Positions 22,850 to 35,059 of a stretch of DNA of 64,000 bases are shown one piece after another. This stretch comes from Anaspis maculata (Eukaryota; Arthropoda; Insecta; Coleoptera; Scraptiidae). The notes below the pieces were generated by a model, which was given only the letters and a program-made list of their open reading frames with translations, was not told where the DNA came from and searched no databases. Every line of letters begins with the position of its first letter. Within the stretch, counting starts at the first letter, position 1. A program made the translations under genes and the position numbers. The stretch is taken from NCBI GenBank assembly GCA_949128115.1, contig OX421967.1, positions 7,554,070-7,618,069 of the forward strand, written 5' to 3'.

Positions 22850-24415
22850 ATGTTCAGATCAATCTCTTTGTTCGTTGTTGTTCAGCCTATCTCCATGCAG
22901 ATCAATTATCCAGGATCATACTTGGAAAAAGTTGTTTGCGATATTTTGACAGAAAATCAGATTCTCCGATCGACGTTCGAGAAAAACAGTATTATGGACT
23001 CGGAAAGTACAGAGAAAATGCTATAAAATAGGCTTTTTAAATCGCACGGCACACTTCGACCAGTTTCAAAAAAAAAAGATCAAATTAAGAACTTGTACAC
23101 ATTTTGCCGTACCTTTTTTTTCCAATGTTTGTCAAAATTCATCCGAAATTGTTTTCAAAGCTCTCAAAGCTGTAAATGCACGAAAAATAGCCCATTTTTG
23201 AATTGAATATCCAGAATCCAGGATCGTACTTGGAAAAACAAGCATATCATTCGATTGCTTTGGGGAAAAATGACATCGGATTCGGAAAGTACAGAAAAAA
23301 TGCTATGAAATGGTCTTCCTAAATCGCACAGCACACTTCGACTAGTTTTACAAAAACAGATGAAAAGAAGAACTTGCACTACATTTTACAATTTCGCTGT
23401 ATCTTTCTTTCCTAATGTGCGTCAAAATTAATTCGAAATCATTTCCAAAGCTCTCCTGAATTCCTGAGATGGCCTACTGCCAAAAATCAAAATCCAGGAT
23501 CCAGGACCGTACTTGAAAAAACCGTTTTTTTTTTGACATAGAGCATATTTTCCGATTACTTTTGGGAAAAATGACATCGGGTTCAAAAAATATCTACAGA
23601 AAACCTTACTTTGACCTGTTTTACAATAATAATACGCTTCAAAATGAAAGACTTCGGAAGGAAAGTTTGTTCAATTTCCAAAAACGTAAAACCTAATGGT
23701 GGAAAAGATTTCGAAACTCAAAAAACAAACAACACATGAAATTGTTCCATTACAAGAGATTTTCGAAATGACATCCATCAGCTTCAATGCATTGTTTACC
23801 GGCATTTTCCCTGGTAGATATTTGTTTAATCCGATGTAAGTTTTCCCGAAAGTGATAAGAAGATATGCTATTATGTAAAAAAAACAATTTTTTTCAACTA
23901 CGATACTGGATCCTGGATTTTCAATAATGGCGATAGGCCATCTCGTAAATTGTGAGCAGGGGAGCTTTAGAGATGATTTAGAAATAACTTTGACGCACAT
24001 TAGGAAAGAAAAATAGGCAGAATGGTAAAATGTAGTACAAGTTATTCCTTTCATCTGTTTTTGTAAAACTGGTCGAAGTGTGCCGTGCGATTTAGGAAGA
24101 CCATTTTATAACATTTTTTCTGCACTTTCCGAATCCGATGTCAATTTTTCTGAAAATAAGCGGAAAATATGCTTTTACGTCAAAAAAGAACAAACAAGTT
24201 TTCCAAGTACGGTCCTGGATTCTGGATATTCAATTCTGGCCATAGACTATTTTGTACATTTGCAGCAGAAGAGCTTTAAGAATAATTTCGAATGAATTTT
24301 GACGAACATTACCTGCGGAAAAAAAAGGTAGGGCAAAATTGTGAAAAGTGTGCAAGTTCTTACTTTGAACTGTTTCTGTGAAACTGGTCGAAGTGTGCCG
24401 TGCGATTTAAAAAAC
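22850..24415. mobile_element. LIR-7, palindrome with tandem sub-units
   Basis: The left arm contains ~283-308-bp direct sub-units, marked by CAGGATCATA or a variant at 22911, 23219 and 23502 and by AAATCGCACGGCACACTTCG at 23039 with a variant at 23321. The right arm has the complements near 24070-24095 and 24388-24412. The architecture matches LIR-4: arms of tandem units around a centre. No coding content. Confidence 0.82.
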
Positions 24416-25387
24416 TGTTACCATTACGATTAGATGCTACCACTATATAATTTTTGGCTATATTGCGGTCATTTGTACCTACTTCTCCTATATAACCTGA
24501 AGGCATATACTGGTGCCAATGCTTCCTTGAATGTTTGTTATGGGTACAATAGGTCTAAAATTTGCGATACATGTAATATAATTGTTATTTAAGAGCCTAT
24601 TTAAGAGTGATAGCTGGCGACTTGTAATTTCGGCCATATTTGTTCGTTCAAATAATGGAGCTTGTTTGGAACATTTCGTAAAAATGCATATTTTGATTGA
24701 AGAAATCATAGAAAATTCATTTATTCTTGGGAAGAGGTCTGCATATCGAATTTCATCCAAGGAAAACAAAAAAAAAACAATGTTGTCAATAATAATTTTC
24801 ATTATTTTCTATAAAAAAGTATTAAAACCTGTTTATATTTGGAGCGCGTGATTTTCATCAAGGTAGGTCAGGAAATTACTCGTTATATCGAACTTTCCAT
24901 AGGTGTTATTCGCGAATCTACTGACAAAAAATTGGTCATCACCATTATAATATGTAGTAGATGGAAAGATTGGATTGACAGAGAAACAACATTATGAATA
25001 GATATTGCGAGCAAGAGAGAGGCATAGTTCTTTTGCAAAGTAGCTCAGTCACGTATAGTTATATATACGTGATAACAACTTCTATAAACTAAGTTTATAA
25101 TCATTACTAGTAAGTGATAATAACTATATCATCACTTATAGTGATCACAAATAACTTGTGCAGAGTTATATAAGAGGTTTTATAAAAGGTTTGTAAGAGA
25201 CGCTGATTACACGCATTACGCTGCAACATAACCATGACTATAAAACTAACGGGTACTTCTGATACGTGACGGTTACCTTTGGAGGGTTCTCCACTTTGGA
25301 TATATAGATGGTTTGTAAAAGTTATGTAGAAGTAACGAACGCAAATAATATAACCTATAGTTTCATAAACTAGTGAAGAAAATGTAA
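24416..25387. other. AT-rich stretch without recognised genes
   Basis: Open frames at 24488-24851 overlap on both strands and match nothing known. Several short palindromes around 25035-25150 (TATAGTTATATATACGTGAT and similar) are the only structure seen. Confidence 0.5.
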
Positions 25388-25911
25388 CGATCATCTTAAT
25401 ATAACCAAAAATGTTCATTGGGAGGTCATGACATGTCAGGTCACGTCAGGTCAGGTCAGGTCAGGTCAGGTCGTGTTGTCCTTGTCAGAATAGCTGCGAG
25501 TATGGAACCTAATTTCTCAAAATGGTTGGTTCTCATGGCACAGATTTATTGGCATCGTCAAAACATACATACTATTGATAAAATTGACTCATACAGCTAT
25601 ATTTTGGCTGCGTGAATTGAACATTTCTGTCAGTGGCAAGATGACAAAGCTCAATCAAGCTGATTTCCGTCAATCATGCCTCGATTTAGCATAAACAAAA
25701 AAACAGAATTGATATACAGCTGGAAGGTCTTTCTAGACAGGTTACTTTGATGTTTGGCATCGACAAAATGACTGTAGGTACTGTCTGTGAAGAAGCAATG
25801 GGCGGCACACGGGATCATTGCTAGAAGAGGTGACGTGACCTGACGTGACCTGACGTGACCTGACGTGACATGACCTCCCAATGAACATTTTTGGTTATAT
25901 TAAGATGATCG
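25388..25911. mobile_element. LIR-8, 524-bp element with perfect 43-bp terminal inverted repeat
   Basis: The first and last 43 bases are exact reverse complements (CGATCATCTTAATATAACC...). Directly inside each arm is a pentamer array: (TCAGG)n at about 25435-25472 on the left and CCTGACGTGA repeats at about 25830-25868 on the right. The same CCTGA pentamer forms the arrays at 33994 and 35705. Confidence 0.88.
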
Positions 25912-27560
25912 AATTATAATTTGGGACAAATTAGTCTTGGTTGAGGAATGCGAAGAATATCGATTTGTTGCCGTCTGGCCACGGGTTGACGCCGCACACC
26001 GGTATCGGTTTTGTGGGTGAGTGGAGATTTAGCAGAGGGGATGAGAGTCAGAAAGGAATGGCCTAAGAGAAGGACTCGGAGGTGAAAAGAGAAGATTGAC
26101 GTCGTAGTAGTCAAGGACGGCAGATGTGCCTGATGAAGAAAAAGTTGATATTTATCGAGAAGAATAAATTAGGAAGAGTGCTAAAAACACTGTTGATAAT
26201 TGTAGTGCATCAGTGACGAAAAAAGAACATATCAGGGTAAGTCTGATTTCCATTGTAATCAAATGCTAATTGTTGAATAGGGTTAGAGAAATTGTTTGGT
26301 TTATAAAATGATAGTAGGTTTTGTCTTTGATATTTCGATCAGCCATCGTGAGCGTCAAGCCGATTTCAATTTCCTGTAGTTGCTTTGAGCTTTTAAATGC
26401 GGCCCCTTGGTTTTAAAGCTTCAGTATAACAGTATAACCCTTTGGAAGATCTCGTTTCCTGCAGGTTGATTCTTCGGTCAGTTCTGCTGAAAATCCAGCG
26501 CTCTCGACATATATATATAAATCAAATCTGGACGACAATCTCTCACGCGAAATTTTCCACCATATAATGGATGATTTAGCCCTTTTCGCACGACAAGGAG
26601 TTTATAAGCATAAGGGTGAGTTTCCCAAAGAGAACCCCTCGAGCAATGCCAAGAAAATTCAGTGTCGTTTTGAAAACACTTCAAGATAGAAAGGTACATA
26701 AATCATTTTGCAGGCTGTTTAATTAGAGGCTCATTGCGATGAATTGTACACCTCGTTGCAGATTTGCGTAATGGTATTGAACCCTGCGTGAAACGGAGCT
26801 GCTGGATGAGTCTGTAAGTCTCAAACTACAGCACCAAAGATAAATGCTTACGGAATGTGTACACAACAATTTTTATGTAAATTATTTGATCGATAATTAA
26901 AATAATGGCTATAAGTTCGAGATACCGAGACAAAACTCAGTGAACAACTATCTCTTTCTAAGTACAATTAAGTAATCGAAATTTCTCTTCGTACAAAATG
27001 GAAAAATGGGCAAGAAGGAAGACAAGGTTGAAATTGAAACTCGACGAAGTACTAATTAATTAGGTAGGGAATTAAACTCAAGTGCGTCAGTAAACGAGTT
27101 CACCAACAGGTCTGAAAATTAGGAAAAATGCGAAACAGAATTTAATCGGAAGGGATGTGTTATTAGTCACAGAGTTTTCGCACGTAATTAGGGTGTACTA
27201 TATTTCAGAAACCGAATGTAAAGTCAACTAATTTCTAATGCTAGCTGGATTCAGCTCTTGAAGTTATGAAATGAATAATTAAGCTGAACTAATTTAATTG
27301 GCGATGATTGATTGACTTGTGATGAAGAATAGGTGTGGTGTTGAAATGACTTTGTTTATTTTTCAATATTTATTCAAGTTCATCCCCTTTCAAAGAACGT
27401 GAGGTTACTACTACTATAGCATAATAAACTGAGGTATTAGCACGACGAGAATTTGAGGTAGGTGTAATTGATTAAAATGACGTAGGTAAAGGTGATTTAA
27501 AATCTACGGCAATGAGAACACAACGTTGGGTCTCTAAACATCAATTTATCAATTTACTGT
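25912..27560. other. AT-rich stretch without recognised features
   Basis: Scanned on both strands. There are only short open frames and a short TA run near 26509-26520. No transposon motif, RNA gene or coding signature was recognised. Confidence 0.5.
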
Positions 27561-27569
27561 AGGGAAAGC

Positions 27570-28006
27570 GGGTATCTCACGGTACGGATCATAATGCCTT
27601 ACTATTTATGCAAAAATGTAGGTATTTGATCGAACGACTGATGAGGTATGGATGTTGTATATTCAACAATACGAATTTGAGCTCAATCAGGTCCCGGGAA
27701 AAGAGAATACCGTTGCGGACGTATTGTCTCGGTATCCTCCAGAGGAAATTGTTGAACACCCGAATTGTCGATGGAATCGCGGAGTTGTTGCAGGATTTGG
27801 AAAACTTGAAGATGTTACAGGAACAAGACCCGCAGTTATTGGAGGTAATGCGGATTAAAAGAGGCCTGATGAAAGTAAACGACAGACGGAAAGAGAGATG
27901 TGAGGGAGAGTTCGTAATAAAACAAAGAGTCTTACTCCATAAAGATCCTTATATCCAGGCTGTAACTATAGAGGTCCCGCCAGTCCTGCAAGAGCGAATA
28001 ATTTGA
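27570..28006 (+). pseudogene. Ty3/gypsy RNase H-integrase junction fragment
   Basis: Frames give TDHNALLF (RNase H), then YIQQYEFELNQVPGKENTV and ADVLSRYP, the conserved RNase H tail and linker. After a frameshift near 27740, they give the ELLQDLENL...QDPQL and VIKQRVLLHKD segments of the integrase N-terminus. The integrase zinc site and catalytic core are missing. It ends in a frame stop at 28006 and has no LTR. The following 28010-28860 holds only the 45-bp repeat copy and no recognised gene. Confidence 0.82.
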
Positions 28007-29039
28007 CACTACTTTACCATTTCAATTATTCAAAATCTATCCGATGGATTGGAACCAAGTTTGGCAGGAAGTAACACCACAAAAGAATTGAATTGAGTCT
28101 GTCGAAAATCGTCGATCAAGGCTTCACTTTGAGCTCCATCATTTGAGTCCGGTCCCAAAAACCCAAGCCGGTTCAACATTTTCAACCAGAAAATTCCCGG
28201 GAAATGGAAAAAAAATGTTCAAGAACAAGTTTCCTCTTGTTAAAAAAAATTATGGGAATCCGTTCACGGGACAAAAAGTTGAACAATTTGCAGTTTTTCC
28301 AGAGAGAAAAACTCGAGAACCATGGATCCGATTCCAGAAGTTAATCTCCCGAAATTGTGTGAAGACCGCATTTTATTTATATTTCTCCAAAAATTAATTC
28401 AATCTTCTCTCCAACTTTCATCCCCAGCATGTCAGCACCTGAAATGAATATTTCGTGGAGCTCACCGCATGTCGAAGTTTGCACTGCAACCATTTCAAAC
28501 TCCCGAAATGTGCCGATTTTATTTTGAAAAAATTACCGTCGGAAAACCGGAACCGTGTCGATTTTGAAAATAAGCCCACACGACGCCCAATCCAATCTAC
28601 TTCCGATATCAGCAGGAATTTTCCAACAAAAGTCGGTCCATGATCAGGAATAAAGTTTTGAGTGGAGTCATGCATCAATAGCGAGTCGTCCTGGTCAAAA
28701 CACGGGGCCCTCTAGGGTGGCAACGACCAGGAGAAATTTTGAAAATTCATAACGTCCGACTGAGAAACGGTGGAAAACTGCAACTGCAGACCTGATTTGA
28801 CTTTCTTGTTGTGTGGTTTCTTGCCAAGTTTGAGTCCAATCCTTTGGATAGATCTTGGATAATTATTAGGTGAAGTTTTGAACTTTGACATTTTCTTTTA
28901 TTTGACAAATGACAGATGAGACAATACTTCTAACTGTTCTAAAAACAGTTCTCCAAGGGCTTTCATAACATAATGTCAAGTTCTTGGGATGAAGCTCTTG
29001 ACATTTCTGGGTAGTGATACTTCTGTTTGATAAATGAAA

Positions 29040-29165
29040 GCCAAATAATGGGCTCATTAAAAAAAAACATGTCAGCATACCAAATTCCAATTTGATTGGG
29101 CCAATGGTTCGGCAGTTATCGTGGAAGATCACAGCCGGATACACAGACACACAGACAGACGTAAT
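29040..29165. repeat. Possible retroelement tail with CAGA run
   Basis: CATACCAAATTCCAATTTGA, ACCAAT-like and GGCAGTTATCGTG segments are followed by ACACAGACACACAGACAGAC. Insect retrotransposon 3' ends often have this layout. No coding part is attached. From here to 30180 only the hairpin at 29577 was seen. Confidence 0.3.
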
Positions 29166-29576
29166 TCTGGAAGTGGTCTTTTGTCTTGGGGGACCTCAAA
29201 ATGGAACTCAAAACTTTTTTCCTGTACGATTACGATACTTCCCCTTCCATATTGGTGGGGGGTCGGAAAACTGAAAGCAACCATGTTAGGGTTTTTATCC
29301 ACAATGAGTTAGCAATCGATGGATTCCTTACTTTTAAAAAGTTGGAATGTGAATGATTCCTTACAGGTTGGAAAATAATATAATAAATAATAATATGAAG
29401 AGAGGTGTTCTGATCTAAACAGATGTCGCGGAGTGTTGATGGATGCGTTGTTTGAGAAGGTTGCCCATGCCTACCTGATGAAAACGTTTGAAGCAAAAAA
29501 CTTCAAATAAAGCCAATTATTTGCATTTCAACTCGATCATTGTGAATAAAGTCCTATACATACCACGGAGTAAAGC

Positions 29577-29651
29577 CTCATTACAGCCTACGGGATTCTA
29601 TCTTACCTTGGCACGCCTCGGTGATATATTGAATCCCTTGGCTGTAATGAG
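29577..29651. repeat. 75-bp hairpin
   Basis: CTCATTACAGCC and GGCTGTAATGAG close a stem. GGGATTC/GAATCCC continues it after a small bulge. It could be a very short MITE or a structured transcript; no target duplication was found. Confidence 0.55.
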
Positions 29652-30429
29652 ACACTTTCCACCTCGGTATGTAATATACTATTTTTTTCAAAGCCGACTT
29701 AAGCAAGTTGATATTAAACTCCGTCCCAAGTATAAGAATTTGCAACACGGTTCATTAAATCGCGGTTCATGCCACGCCATCAGGTATAATACTGAACCAA
29801 CCTTTTCGATATGACATTTGAGGCGGGCCTCGGGCGACTTTAAAAATCCAGAGAACAATAATTTTATGGATATAGAGAGGTGTTGTATAGTAGGTTAGGT
29901 GTGTGACATTTATTTTGTCGATGTGCGGTCATAAACCATGTATTCCCCAGTTCTTTTTATATGCGAGCACAGCCCCCAAATTAGTTCGCGTATTCGGCGA
30001 TCTGTGACTATAACTTTGGCACTGTTGTGGATAGGCACACCTCCTTTCCCCCATCCGCACGCCATCCTCATGACAATTTTTCAAATGTCATCGGTCGAAT
30101 CGAAAATTTATCGCGAAATCCGCAAATGTTCATAATCATTACAGATAGATATAGACAGAGTGTACCAGAATAGAACGGTCTCCTTCATATCGAAGGTTTC
30201 CTTTACGATGCCGTTTTCCAAACTGTAGCTTTGTTATCGAGTAATAACTCTTCAAAGTTGAATTTTCGCTATGGTTTTTCAATCATAAGTTTTGAACTTT
30301 TTGACAGACTTGACCCAAATTTTGCACATGTAGTTACCAGATCACCTCTAATTCGGTAATGATAGCAACAGCAAAGCGTGGCATTTTTTTATATACCTAA
30401 ACTCGAACTGTCTCTTCCCAATAATCACC

Positions 30430-33400
30430 TTACTCCATTTCCTTCCTCTTCAATCATCACTCAAGATCTCTTCCACGTTTTCTTTCCTCTCTTCCACCTC
30501 AGTACTTGCTGTCATCATATTCCCATTTAATTTTGTATCATTTATTTTTTTCATGAACTAATCATTATGCTTTATCGTCTCCTCTTTTCCACAAAATCTG
30601 CGTCTTCTTTCGTTATCTTCCACCCAAAAATTATTTCCTTTCTCTTAGTTTCCACATCCAAATTTTGCTACCACTCTTCATTCTTTCGAATTTTCTCTTT
30701 CCAAGTGTTTTCATCTCTCTTTGGTAACAAGCTTTTCGTAATTCTGTGGCACCTTGAATCGTTTTGTTTTTTCATCCCATTTTCCCTTTTTTTCTCCTCC
30801 AACATTCTTGCGGTATTTTGCATTCTTCTCATCATTCTTTCTTCGTATTTCACTGCTCAATCGCTCTCTTTCCTCCTTAGCTTCGTTCACCTTCACCCTC
30901 TTAGTGGTCTTTTCAAATGCTTCTTCTTCCATTTTTCTGACAAAGTGTCCGCTTTTTCTGCATTCCTTCCAATCCATATTTTCTCCGTTTTCTTCTGTCC
31001 GTTCAGTTCTATACAGGGTGTCCCATAATTAGCGTGCAATACTTCACCAGCAGATTCTGCGACCCAAACCAAGAAAAAAAGTTCCCATAAACATAGACCG
31101 AAAAATGCTTCATAAGCGAGCTACAGCCCTCTAAAAGTGGTACCCTGAAGATGGTTTTTATTCAATATCTGCGAAACTGTTAACAGCAGAATCATGAAAT
31201 TTTGCACATCGACCAATCTTTTCATGTCTAATAATATTTGATAATAACAATTTCAAAATTCTTTCCAGAAATGAGTCAGACTGTGGGGGGTGGGGGGTAG
31301 AATCACCCCAACTTTTTCAAGTGCTGTTTTTTTGCAACTTCAGCATAAAATTATGAAACCTCAAAGCATTTTGCGATAAAAATGTCCCCTTGTTCAACTT
31401 CGATAGGAAGCACCGTTCTCGAGTAAAATCGATTTGAAACTTACCCTACATGTCATAAAAATTCATAATGAAAATTACAAAAAAAATAAAAATTGAGCGT
31501 AGCCCATGGAACACGACTTCTATGTTTAGGAAAAAAGCTCATTACAGAAGCCATACACGAAGTGCATGTCTGCCAGCTCTTGGTTTTTGGAACGTTCCAT
31601 TTTTACAAAACAGTACCCGCAATAAAACTTCTTTAATTAGCTTTAAGGGGTTTCTGATTCGACTAAAGAAGTTGTTGACGGGAACCGGTCTTATTCAATT
31701 TTTTTCGTCAAGTAGAAGCTCCTCCAACAAGAAAATGTACGGGCACTACTATCAAATTTTGAAAATTTCCAAAAAAAATTGAAAATTTTTGATTTTGATT
31801 TTTGAAAATTAGAAAACTTGATAGCATCGACAAATCATCTCTCCCCAAGAAAGTCGCATGCCAAATTTGAACTTTCTATTCTCAAAAAAAGGGTACCAAA
31901 AATGATTTCTCGTAGACATGAAAAAGTGAATTAGTAGAAATCATTTTTGGTACCTTTTTTTAAATAGAAAGTTCAAATTTGGCATGCGACTTTCTTGGGG
32001 GAAGATGCATTGTCGATGCTATCTAGTTTTTGAATTTTCAAAAATCAAAATCAAAGATTTTCAATTTTTTTTTTGGAATTTACAAAATTTGGAAACAATG
32101 CCCGTACATTTTTTTCTTGGAGGAGTTTTTACTCGACGAAAAAAATAAAATAAAACCTATTCCCGTCAACAACTTTTTTAGCCGCATCAAAAACCCCTTA
32201 AACACAACTTTCAAACACACTGTAACTTATTTCATGAATCTGTCACCCTGTCTTAATTATTTTCCCCCAATCATAGTAGTCGTGTTCCATGGCCTACGCT
32301 CAATTTTTTTCTCTTTGTAATTTCATTATGAATTTTTATGACAGGTAGGGTAATTTTCAAATCGATTTTACTCGAGAACGGTGCTTCCTATCGGAGTTGA
32401 ACAAGAGGACCTTTTTTATGCAAAATGCTTTGACGTTTCATAACTTTGTACTAAAGTTGCAAAAAAACGACACTTGAAAAAGTTGGGGTGATTTTACCCC
32501 CCACCCCCCACAGTCTGACCCATTTCTGGACAGAATTTTGAAATTATTATTATTGCATATTATTAGACATCAAAAGATTGACCAATGTGCAAAATTTCAT
32601 GATTTTGCTGTCAACAGTTTCGAAAATATTGAATAAAAACCATCTTCAGGGTACTACTTTTAGAGGGCTGTAGCTCGCTTATGGAGCATTTTTCGACCTA
32701 TGTTTATAGGAACTTTTTTTCTTATTTTCAGCCGTAGAATCTGCTGGTGAAGTATTGCACGCTAATTATGGGACACCCTGTATATTTTGTCAGTTCTTCT
32801 ATCTTTCCATTCACTGTTTCTCCTTCAAACTTTGCCGAATGCCTCTTTTGTTTTCACCCCATAAATCTTTCTTGTTACAATTTCGCCTCTATATGAAAAC
32901 CTTGTCATCTACTTTTTCCCTTTATCTCCTCTCTTGATTGATATTTATTTCTCTGTTCCAATCTCTATTTCTAATGGTACGTGGTCTGATTCAAACTTGT
33001 CTCCAATCTTGAATATTACTAAGCTTCTTTATTCACCAAAGCATGGTCTAGTGCTGTTGCTGCGTTGCTTCTTATAAAGGTGAACTCTCGTTTTCGTCTC
33101 TTTTGTTGTTCATTTTCAGCATTTCCCAGTCTCTTTCTTCGTTAATATTTCTGTTCTCTTATCTCTTCTTCCAAGAATATTTCCCCATTACTTAGTATGT
33201 CGGTCTTCCTATTTCTTTCTCTTGCTCCTTGGATCCTTTTTCATTCTCCCCAGCTCTTGCATTGAAATTCCCTCTGATCCGACTTTTTCTTCCTTGTCTG
33301 GCTCATCTTCTGATCAATTTCTTTCTTGTAATATTTCATGTTTATGCTATATACTGATACTCTGTATTTCCAGAAGCTGTCTTCTTTCTGATTTATATCA

Positions 33401-33760
33401 GTTACATCACACATCCCAGAATAAAACCTCAATTCTCTTTTCACCAAATTTGCTTCCTGTTTTCTGCATTCCTTTCTTGATTTGGCATTTTTTCTATCCA
33501 TTCTTCACTTATCTGTGTCTCAAAGTTCATTTCTATATCCAATGCGACAGTATTTGTTTCCTACGTTGGCGTTGTGCCATTTTTGTCCGTTATCGGCTTT
33601 TTGTCGGTTTTGCGTTCCTAGAGAGTGTCCGTATTTCCTCCGTTCCACATCCATCTCCTCTTCTTCTGGAGACCTCTCACTGTGATGTTCTTGCTGTGTT
33701 TGTGAGATAGTTTGGTGATTTTGAGTCATATTTCCATTCTAGAGCTTTTATTTCTTCTAC
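30430..33760 (-). pseudogene. Decayed R1-like LINE (endonuclease region), split by LIR-9
   Basis: Reading the minus strand from 33760 downward, frames resemble an APE-type endonuclease: VSVYSINM (33300s), a weakened GGDFNAR equivalent (SDQREFQCKSWG, near 33250), AATALDHALVNKEA, and ESDHVPLEIEIG (near 32960-33000), which retains the SDH box. Beyond LIR-9 (31012-32782), the minus-strand frame 30711-30977 is the charged EN-RT linker (WKECRK...KERERL). No reverse transcriptase remains. Many stops and frameshifts mean no function. The plus-strand frames here (153 and 162 codons) are shadows of this pyrimidine-rich complement. Confidence 0.6.
31012..32782. mobile_element. LIR-9, 1.8-kb near-perfect palindrome with TA duplication
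   Basis: The left end TACAGGGTGTCCCATAATTA pairs with the right end TAATTATGGGACACCCTGTA. TA lies at 31010-31011 and again at 32783-32784. Arms meet at about 31900-31945, around GGTACCAAAAATGATTTCT and its complement, leaving a loop of ~25 nt. It sits inside the minus-strand LINE remnant. The TA target and the end sequence suggest a Tc1/mariner-mobilised non-autonomous element. Confidence 0.88.
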
Positions 33761-33934
33761 CATGTACGCTTTTTCGTGTGTTATCATTCTGTTATACTTC
33801 ATAACAGTAATGATTGCTCTGGTTCTCATCTTTTGCTCATTCTTCATTCATTCCGCTAGTTCTCTTCTTGGTTCGATCACTGCCTTCGGAAAAGCATCTT
33901 CGATTCATACATCAGAGGGTATTTCTTCCAGATT

Positions 33935-34026
33935 TTCTTCTACCGCATTATTTTGTTTTCAAGTTCTGCTGTCTCTACTTCAACTTGATTTGAACCTGAC
34001 CTGACCTGACCTGACCTGACCTGACC
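33935..34026. repeat. Copy 1 of a direct repeat ending in (CCTGA)n
   Basis: TTCTTCTACCGCATTATTTT...CTTCAACTTGATTTGAA followed by about six CCTGA units. Nearly identical to 35643-35762. Confidence 0.85.
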
Positions 34027-34074
34027 CGCCGGTTCCTTTATTCCCGCATAAATGACCCAAATTTAGGAATCCTG

Positions 34075-34860
34075 CCCGCCATATCCTTATTTTCCAACCG
34101 ATTTTTCCAAATTTAGTATCAATGGCTAGTCAATTGGACAGGCTGCCATTTTAATATGAGAAAATGGCCAACATGTCAAAAATTCAGGATGGCGGAAACT
34201 ATTGAAAATGGGCCTTATTCGTCCTTGTTGGAATAGAAAAACGAAAAGTAGGCTTCGCTTCAACTGGCCGTAGCTCCTCGTTAGATGAACCGATTTGATT
34301 GGTTGCTGTCTTGAATTGTCGAGAAAGGTCTATTCCTTCATAATAATTATTGGTTTTGACTTTCCGCTAATTGTTATCAAAAAGCAATGAGGACAAAAGA
34401 AATTCTATTTTCAATAGCTTCCGCCATCTTGGATTTTGACAGGTTTGTCATTTTGTCTTATGAAAAAGGTAGCCTGTCCAATTGGCTAGCCATTGATACC
34501 AAATTTGAGAAAATCGGTTGAGAAATGAGCATATGGCGGATTGGCGGGTAGGATACCCAAATTTGGGTTAATTATGCGGAAATGAAAAAAACGGAAAATA
34601 GGTTTCGGTTCAACTCGCAAGAGCTCCTCAGCAGATAAGTCGATTTTATTGGTTGTGGTCTTGAATTGACAAGGAAGGTCTAGTCCTTTATAATACATTA
34701 TTGGTTTTGACTTTCTGGTAACTTTCAATAAAAAGCAACGAGAACAAAAGAAGGACTATTTTCAATTGTTTCTGCCATCTTGAATTTTGGTGTGTCGGCC
34801 ATTTTGAAATACAGAAATGCTAGCCTATTCAATTGGCTATCCAATGCTGAAAAGGTCGAT
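34075..34860. repeat. Inverted repeat plus tandem copy of ~330 bp
   Basis: About 34080-34235 pairs with about 34400-34540 (AATGGCTAGTCAATTGGACA versus TGTCCAATTGGCTAGCCATT). The block 34240-34520 is then repeated, diverged, at 34575-34860 (GGTTTTGACTTTC, AAAAGCAA.GA, TTTTCAAT, GCCATCTTG). A partly duplicated palindrome. Confidence 0.75.
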
Positions 34861-35059
34861 AAAATCGGTGGAGGAATAAAAATTTAAGAAGGAAAAATTC
34901 AGAGCACGGTTTTTTATGGCCCACCCGGGATGAAGACACAAGAAACTTACTATTGTGCTCCGACCGATAGGGCTCCGAATGACATGACGGCACAAGGGTG
35001 CTTAGTGCTCCGAAAGTAACGGAAAATACAAGGGGACTCAGCAGGTCTCCAAATCGGAT

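Noticed and set aside
30567..31028. 153-codon plus-strand frame, Phe/Ser-rich with membrane-like segments
   Set aside because: It is the complement of the charged EN-RT linker of the minus-strand LINE, and runs into the LIR-9 terminus.
33222..33710. 162-codon plus-strand frame resembling a membrane protein
   Set aside because: Shadow of the minus-strand endonuclease remnant; hydrophobicity comes from a pyrimidine-rich strand.
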